This document shows positions 61,308 to 64,000 of a DNA stretch of 64,000 nucleotides, piece after piece. The position numbers were made by a program, and so were the translations under genes. How positions within the stretch are numbered: the stretch's first letter is position 1; each line of letters begins with the position of its first letter. Below the pieces are notes generated by a model. The model was not told the DNA's origin and searched no databases. It saw only the letters and a program-made list of their open reading frames with translations. The DNA is from Cololabis saira (Eukaryota > Chordata > Actinopteri > Beloniformes > Belonidae), in NCBI RefSeq assembly GCF_033807715.1, contig NC_084592.1, positions 760,001-824,000 of the forward strand. The letters are read 5' to 3'.

Positions 61308-61562
61308 ATGAGTCTTTTTGTCCAATACAGTTTTCGTCACGGTCGTGGAACACTGGACCAGCTCCGTACCCTCCGCAGGGTGCTTGAAGGTTCATGGGAG
61401 TTTGCCCAACCAGTCCACATGTGCTTTGTGGAGAAGGTGTTTGGCCGTGTCCCTCATGCCATTCTGGGGGTGCTCTGCTATCTGCTAAGGGCTGTCCGGT
61501 CTCTGTATGATCGGAGCAGGAGTTTGGTTCGCATTGACGGCAGTAAGTCAGACTGGTTCCCA
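61308..61562 (+). pseudogene. LINE reverse-transcriptase fragment
   Basis: The plus frame reads [20 protein letters not shown] then [20 protein letters not shown], which corresponds to the reverse-transcriptase segment leading into motif A. The aspartate of motif A (usual form VDLEKAFDRV) is missing, with VEK in its place. The later [20 protein letters not shown] matches the next segment. Truncated at both ends by an (AT)n tract and unrelated sequence, so inactive. Confidence 0.8.
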
Positions 61563-61565
61563 GTG

Positions 61566-61566
61566 C

Positions 61567-61643
<77 letters not shown>

Positions 61644-61664
61644 CACATACATACGTATATATAT
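61566..61664. repeat. (AT)n microsatellite
   Basis: An uninterrupted AT run of about 65 bp, followed by imperfect ATACATACACATACATACGT repeats. Confidence 0.97.
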
Positions 61665-61668
61665 AAGG

Positions 61669-62823
61669 ACTGTCAAAGTTAACGCGTTAACTTAATGTCA
61701 TCTTAACGCCGACAATTTTTTTAATGCACGATTAACGTGCAGGATAAAAAAAAGGTCGATGGCACCCGCGGCTTGAGGAAAAGTATGTTGGACTACTGCC
61801 TGAACTTTTTTGAAAAGCGAGGGAAGATGGAGAATGAAAAGGGACTTTTGAACGGCAAGTTCACTTTCAAAAAGATGCAGATGGTTCGCATGACAAGACT
61901 AAAGTTATTTGCATGTCGATTTGAAATGAATTACCATCGAAGTACGTCGAGTCTCAAATACCACTTGCAGCCAAACACACGACCGATGCAGTAATAGCAT
62001 CCCCCCCTCGTCAAAAGCAGACAACACTGGATAGCAGCTTGCAAAAAGGCACCTGGACAAGTCTGCACTTTATAGGTTGAGTTACACTCCCTGCTGTTAC
62101 ATGTGCACTTCATTTGTTTGTAATTGATTTTTTTGTATCACCTTGTTTTGATCCCACTAGGAGAAGGGGATATTTTGCTCAAGGTTTCTTCCCTCCCAAA
62201 GGGGAGTTTTTCCTTGCCACTGTTTGGCTTAAGGCTTTTCTCCCACTATGGGAGTTTTTACCTGCCATTGTTTATATAATAATTGCTCGGGGGTTTATGT
62301 TTATGTTTATGTTTATGTTCATGTTCTGGATCTCTGGAAAGAGTCTAGAGACAACATCTGTTGTATTAGACGCTATATAAATAAAATTGAATTGAATTGA
62401 TATTTTTTGAGCCTTTTATTTTCCTCCATATGAGGTTAGACATAATTACATGTAAAATGTAACTGACCAATGCACTTCTTGTACAATGTTTGTGATGCAT
62501 ATGGTTTATTGTTTTACATTGAGCTGCTTAAAAAAACAAGGCATCTTAAGTTAGTCTTTACAAGTGTAAAGTTGGGACTACATTGTGTCTGTATTTATGA
62601 AGGAATGTTACATTCAGGTCAAGTTGAATAAACACAAACATAAAGCAGCATATTTTCCCTTTCTCATGTTGTTAACAGTATTAAAAACATAAAAAAAATA
62701 CCTTAAGGTAATTTATAACAGCAAAAAATGTGGGAATAAATGTGCGATTAATATGAGATTAATCGCGAGTTAACTATGGACAACATGCAATCAAACGCGA
62801 TTAAAAAAATCAATCGTTTGACA
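61669..62823 (+). mobile_element. hAT-like element remnant with BED-finger debris
   Basis: The left end, TGTCAAAGTTAACGCGTTAA, and the right end, with TTAATCGCGAGTTAA and CAATCGTTTGACA, form degenerate inverted termini. The ORF at 61737-61994 includes CRFEMNYHRSTSSLKYHL, which resembles the second half of a BED zinc finger (C...H...H) of hAT/ZBED proteins. The first cysteine pair is not clear and no transposase core follows. A retroelement copy (62118-62400) is inserted inside. Confidence 0.68.
62118..62400 (+). mobile_element. retroelement 3' end, plus orientation (second copy)
   Basis: Shares AGTTTTTCCTTGCCACTGTT, AAGGCTTTTCTCCCACTATG and GACGCTATATAAATAAAATT with the reverse complement of 46295-46662, and ends in a (TTGAA)n-type tail. 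Insertion is within the hAT-like remnant, and it has an expanded (TTTATG)n hexamer tract at about 62296-62322. Confidence 0.8.
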
Positions 62824-63435
62824 ATGTCAGATGAAGCGTTCCAAACCAAAAAGAATGAGCCCTCTAGTGTATCTCTCCGTTGCCTTGAACAGGCTGTGTG
62901 CTGCAAAATGCGCTGCAATTCTGGGCCTGAGTTTCCCGCGCTGTCCTGCGGATGTGACGTCAAATGACGCTGCATGCGCGTTCTCCCCGTTCTCCCGTGC
63001 CGGCTTCGTTGTTGGTTGCAGTACCCCCGACGGCCGTCGTGGCGCTAATGAGTCTAATTTCTTATTCTTGCCTCATGCTCCTTTAAATCATTTTTATGTT
63101 TTATAAAAGAAAAAAGCTCGTATAAGTCTGGATTTAGAAGCCAACCAGCCATCTGTGACGCCCCCTTGTGGCTGCAAGGTTAAATACACCTGTATGTAGA
63201 CAGAAACGGCTCCACCCACCTGGAAATGCCAACATTACCTGTCAGCCACAAAATTCAGAGACTGTTTTTGCTTCAGAACATTTTAACATTTATAACCTAT
63301 GTGTGCACGTGCAGATCAAGTCCAGAAGAAAAGCTTCTGAACATTTTAAGTTGTAATGTTGAATGATTGCTGTCTGTACTCGTATTTAAGTGTCAATGTC
63401 AATAGTTCCAGTAAGTTTTTTTTTCCTGTCATCAG
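62824..63435. other. no gene seen
   Basis: No frame with recognisable similarity, no RNA gene and no tandem repeat. A pyrimidine tract with an acceptor-like end lies at 63417-63435. Confidence 0.5.
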
Positions 63436-63498
63436 GACAACGAGGATCAAACCTCAAAGTACTGCAAGAACTATGAATTTGTATTTCACCACCAGTAA
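63436..63498 (+). CDS. possible short 3'-terminal exon (20 codons)
   Basis: A TTTTTTTTCCTGTCATCAG acceptor-like tract is followed by DNEDQTSKYCKNYEFVFHHQ and TAA. The stop overlaps an AATAAA signal (63497-63502). The codons look plausible, but the exon is too short to identify, no upstream exon is visible, and it could be chance. Confidence 0.25.
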   Translation, partial: DNEDQTSKYCKNYEFVFHHQ

Positions 63499-63508
63499 TA
63501 AACTACTA

Positions 63509-63984
63509 TTAAATATTACTATGTACTTCTGAGTGAAAAATTGTGTAAAGTTGGGACGTTTTTACCATTTTGTAATGTTTCCATTCCTTTTTCAAAACTT
63601 TTAAAAGTCGTTCTGGCATCGAGGACTCCAACTTAGGAGTTTCCGGAGTTATTTTGTTATTTTCCATTTTTTTCATTGAACATTTCTTCCAAAACAGATC
63701 AGGAACACAAATCACAGTGTCATCTGCATATAAACTGACATTTATATTAATTAACAGCAGATGATGTTGAATGTGAACATGTAGAATGAAAGAAGCACAG
63801 GTCTCATACGGATCCTTACTAGAATCCTGCACCAGACCAGAACGGGGCCACATTCTTTTCCTAAAACTCCAGCGCTGGTCTTCAGAGAGAAGAGTTTACA
63901 GATGAAAAACTTTTCTGTATTAAGAAAACATGGAAGTCCAGAAATCTGCATCTGAACAAGCCAACAGCCTTCGGGATGTCTCAT
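63509..63984 (-). pseudogene. possible LINE reverse-transcriptase fragment (YADD-like box)
   Basis: On the minus strand 63853-63509 includes INVSLYADDTVIC, matching the YADD catalytic box of LINE reverse transcriptases (usual LYADDTVIY). The residues on either side do not continue the domain convincingly, so only a scrap, or a chance match, is present. Confidence 0.42.
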
Positions 63985-64000
63985 GTGGATGTCCCATGTC

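Overview
The window reads as nuclear DNA of a ray-finned (teleost) fish. It carries one clear vertebrate gene, c1ql2, with a GT-AG intron. The rest is Tc1-like, Harbinger-like, hAT-like and LINE debris with dense micro- and minisatellites, and nothing prokaryotic is visible. The species cannot be named from the sequence alone.

Region 1 (1-45466) is one huge tandem-repeat domain. A GATG/GGAT array (1-1135) and a short 16-mer array lead into a macrosatellite of 15 units. A typical unit of about 2.5-4 kb has four parts in fixed order: a non-coding, hairpin-rich core of about 1.3-1.6 kb; a 12-bp minisatellite (monomer CCGCTAACGGGA and variants) of about 0.9-1.75 kb; a 39-bp minisatellite; and either a (GT)n tract or a short AAAATGGGGATCATGT joint. 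Units differ by head type, one of three core modules, presence of a 'triple hairpin' block (1, 2 or 6 copies of about 116 bp), and array length. Several neighbouring stretches look identical (950 bp, about 3.16 kb and 2.98 kb periods), so the domain has expanded recently. Unit 9 carries a 128-bp tandem array with CCAAT-like and GGGGCGGGGC motifs in place of the 12-mer array. Almost every long open frame here is a by-product of monomers whose length is a multiple of 3.

Region 2 (45467-51800) holds old dispersed repeats. These include two diverged copies of the same 128-bp monomer outside the macrosatellite, a hairpin-ended repeat split by a retroelement, and a dead Tc1-like transposase split by a 1.25-kb terminal-inverted-repeat element. 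A possible minus-strand multi-exon gene (about 48.75-50.55 kb), a LINE 3' end and a 40-bp minisatellite follow.

Region 3 (52272-56349) is c1ql2 on the plus strand: two coding exons, 248 residues, a secreted synaptic C1q-like protein. Its 3.3-kb intron holds a LINE 3' end and a MITE-like element with a second palindromic element nested inside it.

Region 4 (56635-61056) is a 4.4-kb PIF/Harbinger-like element with a HARBI1-like first exon. It has been invaded by two more elements with GGGCC termini and by a hAT-type MITE with 8-bp target duplications.

Region 5 (61300-64000) contains a LINE reverse-transcriptase scrap, an (AT)n tract, a hAT-like element with a decayed BED finger, a second copy of the 46.3-kb retroelement in opposite orientation, and a possible terminal exon near 63.45 kb.
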